NCBI RefSeq assembly: GCF_038006205.1
Contig: NZ_JBBOUU010000001.1
Span: 1,118,001 to 1,182,000 of the forward strand
Length of the DNA: 64,000 nt
Source of the DNA: Solibacillus sp. FSL R7-0668
Lineage (GTDB): Bacteria; Bacillota; Bacilli; Bacillales_A; Planococcaceae
Reading direction: 5' to 3'
A program made the translations under genes and the position numbers. How positions within the stretch are numbered: position 1 is the first letter of the stretch; the number at the start of each line of letters is the position of its first letter. Below are positions 28,101 through 39,180 of this stretch, in pieces. Below the pieces are notes generated by a model. That model was not told where the DNA came from. It worked only from the letters and a program-made list of their open reading frames with translations, and did not search any database.

Positions 28101-28658
28101 GTGACAGAAACAACAAAGACAACAGAAGAATTACAACAAGAAGCAACCGAGGAAACAGTTGAGGCTACAGAAACAGAAGTAGTAGAGGAAATTGTTGTAG
28201 ATGAAAAAGAATTAAAAATTGCGGAATTAGAAGCAAAAATAGCAGAAGAGGAGGCACGTTACCTACGTTTACGTGCTGACTACGATAACTTATCTCGTCG
28301 CAATCGTCTAGATCGTGAAGCTTCAGAAAAGTATCGTGCTCAAAGCCTTTTAACAGAGCTTTTACCAGTGTTAGATAACTTAGACCGTGCCTTACAAGTA
28401 GAAGTGACAAATGAAGAAGCAGTAGCCTTATTTAAAGGTGTAGAAATGGTATACCAACAATTACTCGCTGCTGCAGAAAAAGAAGGCTTAGAGTTAATTG
28501 CTGCGGAAGGCGAAAGCTTTGATCCGAACTTCCACCAAGCTGTCATGCAAGAACAAGATAGCGAAAAAGAAACGGGCATTATTTTACGCGAGCTCCAAAA
28601 AGGCTATAAGTTAAAAGACCGCGTTCTACGACCATCAATGGTTTCGGTGAATGAATAA
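28101..28658 (+). CDS. grpE: Nucleotide exchange factor GrpE
   Basis: A 185-residue homodimeric co-chaperone that releases ADP from DnaK. It has the long charged N-terminal region, the coiled-coil helix [20 protein letters not shown], and the beta-domain signature from [20 protein letters not shown] to [15 protein letters not shown]. The GTG at 28101 is taken as start since GAGGAGG lies 7-8 nt upstream; a longer in-frame TTG at 28077 lies ahead of that site. Confidence 0.97.
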   Translation: MTETTKTTEELQQEATEETVEATETEVVEEIVVDEKELKIAELEAKIAEEEARYLRLRADYDNLSRRNRLDREASEKYRAQSLLTELLPVLDNLDRALQVEVTNEEAVALFKGVEMVYQQLLAAAEKEGLELIAAEGESFDPNFHQAVMQEQDSEKETGIILRELQKGYKLKDRVLRPSMVSVNE

Positions 28659-28724
28659 AATTCTCTAAGAGAAAAAAGCACTTACTCCTGCGGTAAGCGC
28701 AACGAGTTGCCCTTATACTCGTCG

Positions 28725-28764
28725 CAAGAAAATTAACATAAACAAGTTCGAGTTAATTTTCTTG
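28725..28764 (+). repeat. Long hairpin in the grpE-dnaK intergenic region
   Basis: A perfect 13-bp stem CAAGAAAATTAAC (28725-28737) and GTTAATTTTCTTG (28752-28764) with a 14-nt loop. A second small hairpin ACGAGT/ACTCGT (28702-28707 with 28717-28722) lies just upstream. No U tract follows, so it is not an ordinary terminator; it could be an mRNA processing or stability element. Confidence 0.6.
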
Positions 28765-28848
28765 CCATGCTTAGAGCAAAGTATGGCAACCTTTGAAATG
28801 AAATCGTAACGAAATTAATCAGTGTTTTAATAATAGGAGGAAAAATAA

Positions 28849-30696
<1,848 letters not shown>

Positions 30697-30719
30697 GAAG
30701 CATCACTAAAAAATACCAT

Positions 30720-30756
30720 GGAAAAGCCAAAGACCGTTCGCGGCTTTGGCTTTTCC
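30720..30756 (+). terminator. Hairpin between dnaK and dnaJ
   Basis: A 13-bp perfect stem GGAAAAGCCAAAG (30720-30732) with CTTTGGCTTTTCC (30744-30756) and an 11-nt loop. The T run is in the stem, so it may act as a partial terminator lowering dnaJ relative to dnaK. Confidence 0.7.
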
Positions 30757-30847
30757 ACATTAAATAGAAAGTGATGTAGCAAATGGTATACATCATTTTT
30801 TCAACATGTTAAAATAGACGTTATGTAAAAAGAGCGGAGAGTGAATT

Positions 30848-31957
30848 ATGAGTAAGCGCGATTACTATGAGGTGCTGGGCATTGCAAAAGGTGCTAGCAA
30901 AGACGAAATTAAAAAAGCGTACCGTAAATTATCAAAACAATATCACCCTGATATTAACAAAGAAGAGGGTGCAGACGAAAAATTCAAAGAAATTGCAGAA
31001 GCATATGAAGTGTTATCAGATGACCAAAAGCGTGCACGCTACGACCAATTTGGCCATGAAGATCCAAACGCTGGTTTTGGTGGCGGCGGTGGTGGATTTG
31101 GTGGCTTCGAGGATATCTTCAGTTCATTCTTCGGAGGCGGACGTCGTCAAGATCCAAATGCACCACGCAAAGGTGATGACCTACAATTCCGCATGAACAT
31201 AACATTTGAAGAAGCGGTATTCGGAAAAGAAACTGAAATCGAAATTCCGAAAGAAGAAACATGTGATACGTGTCACGGCTCAGGTGCAAAGCCTGGAACG
31301 CAACCACAAGCATGTTCTCAATGTAATGGCGCCGGTCAAATTAACCAAGCGGTGGATACGCCATTTGGTCGCATGATGAATAAACGCACATGTCCGAGCT
31401 GTCGTGGTGCAGGGAAAATTATCGTTGAAAAATGTACTTCTTGTCGTGGCGCAGGAAGTGTAACGAAGAAGAAAAAAATCAAAATTACAATTCCTGCAGG
31501 TGTGGATGATGGTCAACAGTTACGTGTTGGAGGTCAAGGGGAAGCCGGCTTTAACGGCGGTCCAGCTGGTGACTTATACATTATTTTCTCTGTTCGTAAG
31601 CATGAATATTTCGAACGTGACGGCGATGATATTTTATATGAGTTAAGCTTAACCTTCCCACAAGCTGCATTGGGTGATGAAATTGAAGTACCAACCATTC
31701 ACGGCAAAGTGAAGCTGAAAATTCCAGCAGGTACTCAATCAGGTGCGCAATTCCGCTTGAAAGATAAAGGAGTTAAAAATGTCCATGGCTATGGTTTAGG
31801 TAACCAGTATGTAGTCGTGAAAGTCGTTATTCCGAAAAAGTTAACAGAAAAACAAAAGCAATTATTACGCGAATTTGCAGAAATTAGTGGTGATATTCCA
31901 GAAGAACAAGGAAGCTCACTTTTCGATAAAATTAAGAAAAAAATAAAAGGCGACTAA
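30848..31957 (+). CDS. dnaJ: Chaperone DnaJ (Hsp40)
   Basis: Co-chaperone of 369 residues stimulating DnaK ATPase. The J domain has [20 protein letters not shown] and the HPD motif (YHPDINK); a Gly-Phe linker follows at about 75-110; four zinc-finger repeats [24 protein letters not shown] and CTSCRGAG are complete; then the C-terminal peptide-binding domain. The ribosome site is AGCGGAGAG. It is type I DnaJ of normal length. PrmA follows after 15 bp. Confidence 0.99.
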   Translation: MSKRDYYEVLGIAKGASKDEIKKAYRKLSKQYHPDINKEEGADEKFKEIAEAYEVLSDDQKRARYDQFGHEDPNAGFGGGGGGFGGFEDIFSSFFGGGRRQDPNAPRKGDDLQFRMNITFEEAVFGKETEIEIPKEETCDTCHGSGAKPGTQPQACSQCNGAGQINQAVDTPFGRMMNKRTCPSCRGAGKIIVEKCTSCRGAGSVTKKKKIKITIPAGVDDGQQLRVGGQGEAGFNGGPAGDLYIIFSVRKHEYFERDGDDILYELSLTFPQAALGDEIEVPTIHGKVKLKIPAGTQSGAQFRLKDKGVKNVHGYGLGNQYVVVKVVIPKKLTEKQKQLLREFAEISGDIPEEQGSSLFDKIKKKIKGD

Positions 31958-31972
31958 AAGGGGAGATTGCAA

Positions 31973-32911
31973 GTGAAATGGACAGAGCTTTCGATATTAA
32001 CAACGCATGAAGCGGTTGATGCTGTGACGAACATTTTACATGAAGCCGGTGCAAGCGGTGTAGTTATTGAGGATTCAAAAGAATTAGATAAAGAAAGAAT
32101 CGATAAATTTGGTGAGATTTACGCACTAAATCCAGAGGACTTCCCAAAAACAGGCGTCGTTGTAAAAGCGTATTTATCAGCGTCTAGCTTCTTAACGGAA
32201 ACAATCGAAGAAGTGAAGCTTGCAATTGCTAACCTTGTGAATTTTGATATTAATATTGGTGAAAATGTACTGACACTGTGTGAAGTAGATGATGAAGATT
32301 GGTCAACAGCATGGAAGCAATATTACCATCCTGTAAAAATTTCTGAGCGTTTTACCATTGTGCCGACATGGGAGAATTACGAGCCTGTTTCAACTGATGA
32401 GCTAATTATCGAGCTTGATCCAGGGATGGCATTCGGTACAGGCACGCACCCAACAACTGTCATGTGTTTACAGGGACTTGAAAAAGTCGTAAAAGAGGGT
32501 GACACAGTCATCGATATTGGCACAGGTTCTGGTGTTCTTTCGATTGGTGCAGCGATGCTAGGGGCAAAAAGGGTACACGCATTGGACTTAGATGAAGTGG
32601 CCGTTACAGCAGCACGTGAAAATGTACAGCTAAACAAAACAGATGATGTTGTAGAAGTATTCCACGGAAATTTATTAGATACAGTAAAAGAGCCAGCAGA
32701 TGTTGTGGTAGCAAATATTTTAGCAGAAATCATTATGTCCTTTACAGATGATGCCTTTTCAATTGTAAAACCAGGTGGCTTATATGTGACATCAGGAATT
32801 ATTGGTGCAAAAAAAGATGAAGTAAAGGCAGCGTTAAAAGCTTCAGGCTTTGTCATTGAAGAAGTATTAATGATGGAAGACTGGGTAGCGATTATTGCTC
32901 GCCGACCATAA
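31973..32911 (+). CDS. prmA: Ribosomal protein L11 methyltransferase
   Basis: SAM-dependent methyltransferase of 312 residues that trimethylates ribosomal protein L11. It has the N-terminal L11-recognition domain ([20 protein letters not shown]), [11 protein letters not shown], the SAM-binding [18 protein letters not shown] and [14 protein letters not shown] start at 31973 is supported by GGGGAG 9 nt upstream; an earlier in-frame TTG at 31967 is closer to that site than usual. The position after dnaJ is conserved in Bacillales. Confidence 0.96.
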   Translation: MKWTELSILTTHEAVDAVTNILHEAGASGVVIEDSKELDKERIDKFGEIYALNPEDFPKTGVVVKAYLSASSFLTETIEEVKLAIANLVNFDINIGENVLTLCEVDDEDWSTAWKQYYHPVKISERFTIVPTWENYEPVSTDELIIELDPGMAFGTGTHPTTVMCLQGLEKVVKEGDTVIDIGTGSGVLSIGAAMLGAKRVHALDLDEVAVTAARENVQLNKTDDVVEVFHGNLLDTVKEPADVVVANILAEIIMSFTDDAFSIVKPGGLYVTSGIIGAKKDEVKAALKASGFVIEEVLMMEDWVAIIARRP

Positions 32912-32919
32912 TAACTAAT

Positions 32920-32953
32920 AAAACAACAGCTGTGTAAAGCAGCTGTTGTTTTT
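32920..32953 (+). terminator. Intrinsic terminator between prmA and rsmE
   Basis: A 13-bp stem AAAACAACAGCTG (32920-32932) with CAGCTGTTGTTTT (32940-32952), 7-nt loop and T tract. It suggests that rsmE is expressed from readthrough or its own promoter. Confidence 0.75.
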
Positions 32954-32976
32954 GTATAAAGGAGAATGACGAACGT

Positions 32977-33720
32977 ATGCAGCGATATTTTGTAGAGCAG
33001 CAGGGTGATGCACCAGATGAATTTACCATTGCAGGTGAAAATGCGCGCCATATAAGTAAAGTGATGCGGATGGCTGTCGGCGATGAGATTATTATTGTAC
33101 AGGATAATATCGCCAATATTTGCGAAATTACAGCTATTGATCAAGACGTCACAGTGAAAAAAACTGGTCGAACAATTGCTTCGCCTGAAATGCCAGTGAA
33201 GGTTGATATTGCTTGTGGCTTACCAAAGGGGGATAAGCTTGAGCTAATTGCCCAAAAAGCAACGGAATTAGGCATGCATGCATTAATTCCATTTGCAGCC
33301 GAGCGCTCAATCGTAAAATGGGACGATAAAAAGGCAAAAAAAAATCAAGAGCGTTTACAGAAAATTGCTCAAGAGGCAGCCGAGCAATCCCATCGTACAC
33401 ATATACCTGAAATTGTTCAGCCAGTAAGCTTTAAGCAGCTCGTACAAACTTTCGATAACTATGACGCCGTATTTATTGCGGATGAAGAAGAGGCAAAATT
33501 AGCTGAGCGTACAAGCTTTAAGCAAAAATTACAGGCGCTCAATGCTACTCAAGCGTTGAAAATATTATGTATTTTTGGTCCTGAAGGTGGCATTTCACGT
33601 CAGGAATCTACTGCCATGCTTGCGGCAGGTGCACAAACTATGTCATTAGGACCGCGTATTTTACGTGCAGAAACCGCACCATTTTATGCATTAGCCGCAA
33701 TTTCCTATGAGTTTGAATAA
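32977..33720 (+). CDS. rsmE: 16S rRNA (uracil(1498)-N(3))-methyltransferase
   Basis: SPOUT-class methyltransferase of 247 residues acting on U1498 of 16S rRNA. The N-terminal PUA-like domain starts MQRYFVEQQGDAPDEFTIAG and contains HISKVMRMAVGDEIIIVQ; the knotted SAM site is ILCIFGPEGGISRQE and LGPRILRAETAPFYALAAI. AAGGAG precedes the ATG. It closes the heat-shock gene cluster and is followed by a terminator. Confidence 0.96.
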   Translation: MQRYFVEQQGDAPDEFTIAGENARHISKVMRMAVGDEIIIVQDNIANICEITAIDQDVTVKKTGRTIASPEMPVKVDIACGLPKGDKLELIAQKATELGMHALIPFAAERSIVKWDDKKAKKNQERLQKIAQEAAEQSHRTHIPEIVQPVSFKQLVQTFDNYDAVFIADEEEAKLAERTSFKQKLQALNATQALKILCIFGPEGGISRQESTAMLAAGAQTMSLGPRILRAETAPFYALAAISYEFE

Positions 33721-33722
33721 AA

Positions 33723-33757
33723 AAATTCCCGGCCTATTTTGAGTCGGGATTTTTTTA
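33723..33757 (+). terminator. Intrinsic terminator of rsmE
   Basis: TTCCCG and CGGGA with A-T extensions form a hairpin at 33723-33750, followed by seven T. Confidence 0.75.
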
Positions 33758-33937
33758 TGGATTAGTTTACGTATCCATAATCATTTCAATGCTAATGTTT
33801 ACCCTTGGAATGATAATAGGATTTGCACTTCCAATATAACAAAAAATAAAACTAATTACCTAAATGTTTTGGGTTTTTAAATAGTTAAATGTTTGGTATG
33901 GTAAAGAAGAATTAGTGCGAGGGAAGGGGGTTGTGAG

Positions 33938-34822
33938 ATGAATCTTAGGAAAGTTAAAATGATCTTAATAGTCCTAATGACTTTACTTTTAAGCCTACAT
34001 ACATCAAAAACCTATGCTGATAAAAAAACCGAGAAAGAACGTTCGGTATGGATCTGGAATGCTAAGATACTTATAGATGAAAGCAAAGATCCACTAGCAT
34101 TTCTGGAAAGCAAGCAAATTAATAAAGTATATTTACAGGTTGACGCTACTATTTCAAAAAGTGTTTATCAAACCTTTATTGAAACAGCTCATTCAAAGGG
34201 AATACAGGTTGCTGCATTAGATGGAGATGCACATTGGACGACTAAGAGTGGTACGCGTCCGCTGGATCAATTTTTGAGTTGGCTAGAGCAATATCAAAAA
34301 GAGTCAACAGAAGTACAGCAATTTATAGGCATTCACTTAGATATTGAGCCTTATACGACACCTCTTTGGGATGAAAATCGGATGAAGGCTATAGAAAATT
34401 TTCAACAATTAGTACTTCAAGCGAAAGAGAAAGCACAACAATTAAACATACCGTTAGAATTGGATATTGCCTTTTGGTATGACGAGGTTAATTATCAAAC
34501 GAAATATGGGCGAGGCATTTTATCAAATTGGACGATTAATAATTCGGATAGCGTGACAATTATGGCCTATCGAGATTATTCGAATGGCATTATTAGAAGT
34601 GTCAAACATGAAATCGCCTACGCAAAACGTGTCGGAAAAAAAGTTGTTATAGGCGTTGAAACAATGAAATCAGCAGAAGGGGATCGTGTTAGTTTCTTTG
34701 AAGAAGGGGAAGAGTATTTAAATACGCACCTGAAAAATGTTCATAGTTATTATTCAAATCGACAAAGCTTTAATGGAATTGCCATTCATCATCTTGAAAG
34801 CTGGATGGAACTGAAGCCTTAA
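33938..34822 (+). CDS. Secreted putative glycoside hydrolase, TIM-barrel-like
   Basis: A 294-residue exported protein: signal peptide of about 28 residues ending TYA-DKK, no lipobox, then WIWNAKILIDESKDPLAFLE, VYLQVDATIS, a short GIQVAALDGDAHW strand, and GIHLDIEPYTTP, whose DxE arrangement after a beta strand looks like the catalytic end of a GH18-type or GH114-like barrel. VTIMAYRDYSNG, VVIGVETMKS and FNGIAIHHLESW fit further barrel strands. I do not recognise a named family. It lies just ahead of the exopolysaccharide locus and may trim the polymer; it probably has its own promoter, since 146 bp separate it from the next gene. Confidence 0.7.
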   Translation: MNLRKVKMILIVLMTLLLSLHTSKTYADKKTEKERSVWIWNAKILIDESKDPLAFLESKQINKVYLQVDATISKSVYQTFIETAHSKGIQVAALDGDAHWTTKSGTRPLDQFLSWLEQYQKESTEVQQFIGIHLDIEPYTTPLWDENRMKAIENFQQLVLQAKEKAQQLNIPLELDIAFWYDEVNYQTKYGRGILSNWTINNSDSVTIMAYRDYSNGIIRSVKHEIAYAKRVGKKVVIGVETMKSAEGDRVSFFEEGEEYLNTHLKNVHSYYSNRQSFNGIAIHHLESWMELKP

Positions 34823-34968
34823 ATGTCAATCATACAGTTAAACCAAATTTTTGTATTCAATCGATACGCTATAAAAAATATTTTCAAGAGTTGTTCAGAA
34901 TTTGTTTAACGGACTAGTATAAATTATTGCTAGTGATTGATATTCGAAATCATAAGGAGAATAAATAA

Positions 34969-37900
34969 ATGAAAAAAATAATAGCGGGAGTAATACTAAT
35001 TGCGGCTGTTTTATCTCCTTGGTGGCTCTATTTTTTAAAAACAGAAACACCACTCGATGTGCTTGTATTGGATGTAAGTTCTACAAGTGATGAGTTAAAA
35101 GCGAGACAGGGAATTTATGAGGCATTAGCATTTAATAAAGTGGTAAATCTTGAGGGTGCTATATACGAGGCGGATCGAGATTATTTTGGTGTCAAAGTCG
35201 TTGATGCACGTAAAACGATTGAGACAAAAGAATTACCACTGCGTATCGATACAGTGGATATCATTTATTTAGCTGATTTAGAGGGGATTCATGAGCGCGA
35301 TTTATCTTGGGGAGATGCCGCTTCGAATAAATTATTGTACAGTGGTCTTACTGGAGGTGCATGGCGTACGATTCAAAGTAGATTAGACCAAACTACGCCT
35401 AGCACACTCATTGTTGAATATAATAGTTTTACAGAGGCTACAGACGCGATTATTCAAGAACAGTTGGCTGCAGAGTTAGGTGTTGAACAAAGCGGTTATC
35501 GTGCCAAATATTTTGCTGATTTAAGCAAAGCCCCACTAACGACTCAAGAAAGCGGCAGTGGCTTAGTAATTCAACAAAAATCGACAGAAGAAACAGCTGT
35601 ATTAAAGAGTGCGCAGCCTGTTCAATTTCAAGTAACGAAGCAGGGGAAGCAATCCCTTCCTTTTCAAGAGTTCGAAAATTTCACAGGCTGGTTTGATTTA
35701 GCTGTGGCAACAGATGCAGAAACATTAGCAATCTATGAGCCAGCTATATCAGCGCAAGATCAAGCTCAGCTACAAGCATTGAACTTACCAGCTGCTTTTG
35801 CCGTGATTACGACAAATACACGACAGCATCATACGAATTATTATTTTGCGGGTAAATTTTCGTATCAGTCGAAGCAAGCGTTGTCAATACCGAAGTTTTA
35901 CGGCTATAAATGGTTACAGCAGCGGTTTGCTAAGGATGATGCATTTTATTGGAAAAATTACGAGCCGATGATGCAGCAAATCCTTAAGCATACATCACAC
36001 CGTGAAGCAAAGGAGCTTGCGGCGGTATCATTAGAGCCGGAAATTTATGAGTCATTATCCTATAATGCACGAATTAACGATCAAAAATATGAAGTTCTGC
36101 AAAATGGTGTATGGCAAGAAATCACGATTAAAGGAGTCAATATCGGGATGGCCAAACCAGGGGCATTCCCAGGGGAAGCAGCGATTACGAAAAGTGATTA
36201 TGCAGATTGGTTCAAGGCAATTGGTGAAATGGGCTCCAATGCAATTCGGGTGTATACCGTGCATCCGCCTGCTTTTTATGAGGCATTGCTTGAATATAAT
36301 ACAGCGCATGAACAGCCCCTATATTTATTTCACGGTGTTTGGTTAGATGAGGAGCCAGTGGAAGCAGCATTAGATGTCTACGGGGAGCCTACAGAAAACT
36401 TCCAGCAGGAAATACGACATATTGTTGATATTATTCATGGCGATGCGGTAATTGAGCCTCGACCTGGACATGCTTCAGGAACATATAAAGCGGACGTCTC
36501 GCCCTATATTATCGGCTGGATGATTGGTATTGAGTGGTACCCAGTGGCAGTAGAAAATGTCAATAAAACCTATAAAAATCAAGCGCAATTTGATGGGACC
36601 TATTTTTCTACAAAGGATGCACAGCCGTTTGAAATCTGGCTGGCACAACAAATGGAATATACAGCGAGCTACGAGGCACAAACGTATAACTGGATGCGGC
36701 CATTTAGCTTTACCAATTGGGTAACAACGGATTTATTAGAGCATCCCTATGAGCCAAGTGATCAGGAAGATTTAGTCTCGGTGAACCCGAATGTTATTTA
36801 TGAAAAGGGTGCCTTAGAAAAAGTAGGGCAATTTGCGAGCTATCATGTGTATCCATACTATCCAGACTTTTTGAATTACACGCCTGAATATGTGAACTAT
36901 ACCGATCATCGCGGTCAAAAAAATAACTATGCGGCCTATTTAAAGGATTTACATGCAGCCCATCGAATGCCAATTTTGATTTCGGAATTTGGTATCCCTG
37001 CGTCCCGTGGCTTAACGCATCGCAATCCATTTGGCTGGAATCAAGGCTTTATTTCTGAACGTGAACAAGGAGAAATACTCGTTCGTTTGTATGAAGATAT
37101 TATACATGAAGGCCTATTGGGAGGCTTAGTGTTTACTTGGCAGGATGAATGGTTTAAGCGGACGTGGAACACGATGGATTTAGATAATCCAGATGAGCGC
37201 CCATATTGGTCAAATGCTCAAACGAATGAGCAGCAATTTGGTGTGTTAAGCTTCGATACGTTAAAAATGAAGGTAGATGGGGATTCAACCGATTGGTACG
37301 GCATTACGCCATTTTATGAATCTGAAGAACTTTCGATGTATGTGGAGTCGGATGAGCGCTATTTATATATGAAGTTGGATGTTGAAAATACAAAGTTTAG
37401 TGACAATTATTACCCACTTATTTATATGAATACACTAGCAGCACAAGGTAATTCACGTTATCAAGGAATTCCATTATTAGCAGATTCCGAATTTGTCGTG
37501 ACGATTAAGGGAGAACAAAACGCGCGGGTGGAAGTAGATGCTTATTATGATATCTTCCAAAAAATGTACGGCGACCAATTGCAATTAGTGCCATTCGAAG
37601 GAACGAAGCAAAAAAATAGCAATCAGTTTAATCCAATCGATTATGCGCTCAATAAATCATTAACAATTCCAATTAGTAATATCGTTTTACCATTTGAAAA
37701 ATATGAAACAGGTATTTTACGACGAGGCAATGCCAATCCAAATAGTACAGAGTATGATTCATTAGCGGATTATGAAATCAACGAGCAGGAAGGCGTTATT
37801 GAAATACGAATACCTTGGTTATTACTAAATGTAACCGATCCGAGCCGATTGGAAGTACGATCCGATTTATATGCCAATGAACAGCTAGCAACAGAAATTA

Positions 37901-38088
37901 TCGACGGGATTGAGTTCGGTGCTATACTCGTGAAGGATCAGCAAATCATGGCAACGATCCCAGAGGAAGCACAGCAGCTCCAAACTTATAGCTGGGAGGG
38001 GTGGCGAATGCCTGATTATAAGGAGCGCCTAAAAGAATCGTATTATTTATTGCAGGAAAAGTTTTTAGAAGATGAAGTAAGGGAATAA
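34969..38088 (+). CDS. Large membrane-anchored protein: paralogous N-domain + GH-A-like glycosidase + CBM-like tail
   Basis: A 1039-residue exported protein held by an uncleaved N-terminal helix (about residues 5-23). Residues 26-350 are homologous over their whole length to the proteins at 38105 and 43057 (LDVLVLD, DIIYLADLEGIH, LIVEYNSF, YYFAGKF). Residues 380-740 resemble a clan GH-A barrel: IKGVNIGMAKPGAFPGE, NAIRVYTVHPPAFYEALL, a likely acid/base Glu522 in IIGWMIGIEWYP and nucleophile Glu673 in PILISEFGIPASRG. The residue before Glu522 is Ile, where Asn is usual in this clan. From about 760, MKVDGDSTDWYGITP resembles a CBM9/DOMON-type module. It probably cleaves or remodels the polymer made by the synthase at 41087. 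AAGGAG precedes the ATG. Confidence 0.75.
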   Translation: MKKIIAGVILIAAVLSPWWLYFLKTETPLDVLVLDVSSTSDELKARQGIYEALAFNKVVNLEGAIYEADRDYFGVKVVDARKTIETKELPLRIDTVDIIYLADLEGIHERDLSWGDAASNKLLYSGLTGGAWRTIQSRLDQTTPSTLIVEYNSFTEATDAIIQEQLAAELGVEQSGYRAKYFADLSKAPLTTQESGSGLVIQQKSTEETAVLKSAQPVQFQVTKQGKQSLPFQEFENFTGWFDLAVATDAETLAIYEPAISAQDQAQLQALNLPAAFAVITTNTRQHHTNYYFAGKFSYQSKQALSIPKFYGYKWLQQRFAKDDAFYWKNYEPMMQQILKHTSHREAKELAAVSLEPEIYESLSYNARINDQKYEVLQNGVWQEITIKGVNIGMAKPGAFPGEAAITKSDYADWFKAIGEMGSNAIRVYTVHPPAFYEALLEYNTAHEQPLYLFHGVWLDEEPVEAALDVYGEPTENFQQEIRHIVDIIHGDAVIEPRPGHASGTYKADVSPYIIGWMIGIEWYPVAVENVNKTYKNQAQFDGTYFSTKDAQPFEIWLAQQMEYTASYEAQTYNWMRPFSFTNWVTTDLLEHPYEPSDQEDLVSVNPNVIYEKGALEKVGQFASYHVYPYYPDFLNYTPEYVNYTDHRGQKNNYAAYLKDLHAAHRMPILISEFGIPASRGLTHRNPFGWNQGFISEREQGEILVRLYEDIIHEGLLGGLVFTWQDEWFKRTWNTMDLDNPDERPYWSNAQTNEQQFGVLSFDTLKMKVDGDSTDWYGITPFYESEELSMYVESDERYLYMKLDVENTKFSDNYYPLIYMNTLAAQGNSRYQGIPLLADSEFVVTIKGEQNARVEVDAYYDIFQKMYGDQLQLVPFEGTKQKNSNQFNPIDYALNKSLTIPISNIVLPFEKYETGILRRGNANPNSTEYDSLADYEINEQEGVIEIRIPWLLLNVTDPSRLEVRSDLYANEQLATEIIDGIEFGAILVKDQQIMATIPEEAQQLQTYSWEGWRMPDYKERLKESYYLLQEKFLEDEVRE

Positions 38089-38104
38089 TTAGGAGAGAAT
38101 GAAT

Positions 38105-39163
38105 ATGAAAAAATTGCTGATAGCCCTTCTCGTCACTAGTGTTGTTTTTTCACCACGCCTTTATTGGCAATGGAAAGAAAGTACGCCATTAGATGTATTA
38201 GTTATCGATAAAACCGTCCCGAATGAGGAATACCGGGAGCATCAAGGCTTGCTTTGGTTTTTAACGAATGAAAAAATTGTTAAATCAGATGGGCAGCTTT
38301 ATGATGGAAAGATAGATTATTATGGCTTTGATTCTTATATGCAGCAACCAATGGCAAATTATAAGCATTATGAAGCGATGGATGTCATTTATATTGCAGA
38401 TACTTATGGGGTGTACTCAGATGATTTAGAGGATTTTAGTAATGGCGACCGCTCTGAAAAAATTTATGGTGGCATGACGCTGCCAGAGTGGCAGGAAATT
38501 ATGAAATCCAAACAGCCGCACACAAAGTTAATTGCGGAATATAATTCATTTGCTACGCCAACAGAGGCAAATGTTCGGCAAGTAATGGAACAAGATTTAA
38601 ATGTTCAGTGGTCAGGCTGGACGGGGCGTTATTTTGAAGATTTAACGAGCGCTGAAATACCTGCCTGGCTCATTCGCAATTATGAAGCCCAGTATGAAAA
38701 ACAATGGACCTTTAAGCAGGGAGGTCTTGTATTTGTGAATACGTCGGATCAAGTAGTGATTATTGATGACAAGGAACTAGATGGGACGGTTTCATTTGAA
38801 TTGACACTAGCAGGACAAGAGCACTTGCCGGGAGTCAAAAATTCGGAATATCCTTATTGGTTTGATATCGTGACACCGATGAATGCGGCGGTTGTCTATG
38901 CACAATATGAATTAGCCGTAGCCGATTATGCGCAACAAGTGTTAGCACAGCACGGGATTCCACTTACCTTTCCAGCGGTAACAGCAGACGAACGTTCAAA
39001 TGTCTATTATCTTTCAGGCGATTTTGCTGATTATACAAAGGATAATTTGATGAAATGGCAAGGAAGTGAGCATTTAATGAAGCTTTTTTCAAACGAGCAA
39101 TCTGATTTTATGTGGTCGACCTATATTCCGTTATTGCAAAATATTATTACACCAAATAGGTAA
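38105..39163 (+). CDS. Membrane-anchored extracytoplasmic protein, paralogue 2
   Basis: A 352-residue protein with an N-terminal membrane anchor (LLIALLVTSVVFSPRLYW) and a single extracytoplasmic domain of about 320 residues. It is very similar to the protein at 43057 and more distantly to the N-terminal third of the protein at 34969. Shared blocks are PLDVLVIDKTVPNEEYREHQG, DVIYIADTYGVYSDDLE, KIYGGM, KLIAEYNSFATPT and SGDFADYT. I do not recognise a named family; the alternating strand pattern and DVIYIAD block recall GATase-like or ThuA-like folds, but that is a guess. The start at 38105 has AGGAG 9 nt upstream; 38099 is too close. It lies 10-17 bp after the GH gene, so the two form one operon. 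Confidence 0.75.
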   Translation: MKKLLIALLVTSVVFSPRLYWQWKESTPLDVLVIDKTVPNEEYREHQGLLWFLTNEKIVKSDGQLYDGKIDYYGFDSYMQQPMANYKHYEAMDVIYIADTYGVYSDDLEDFSNGDRSEKIYGGMTLPEWQEIMKSKQPHTKLIAEYNSFATPTEANVRQVMEQDLNVQWSGWTGRYFEDLTSAEIPAWLIRNYEAQYEKQWTFKQGGLVFVNTSDQVVIIDDKELDGTVSFELTLAGQEHLPGVKNSEYPYWFDIVTPMNAAVVYAQYELAVADYAQQVLAQHGIPLTFPAVTADERSNVYYLSGDFADYTKDNLMKWQGSEHLMKLFSNEQSDFMWSTYIPLLQNIITPNR

Positions 39164-39180
39164 AAGAAAGGGTGATTGGC

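Noticed and set aside
33873-33899. Possible sigma-B promoter (GTTTTT, 15 bp, TGGTAT) before the secreted putative glycosidase.
   Set aside because: The -35 match is only 4 of 6 in AT-rich DNA; chance occurrence is likely without transcript data.
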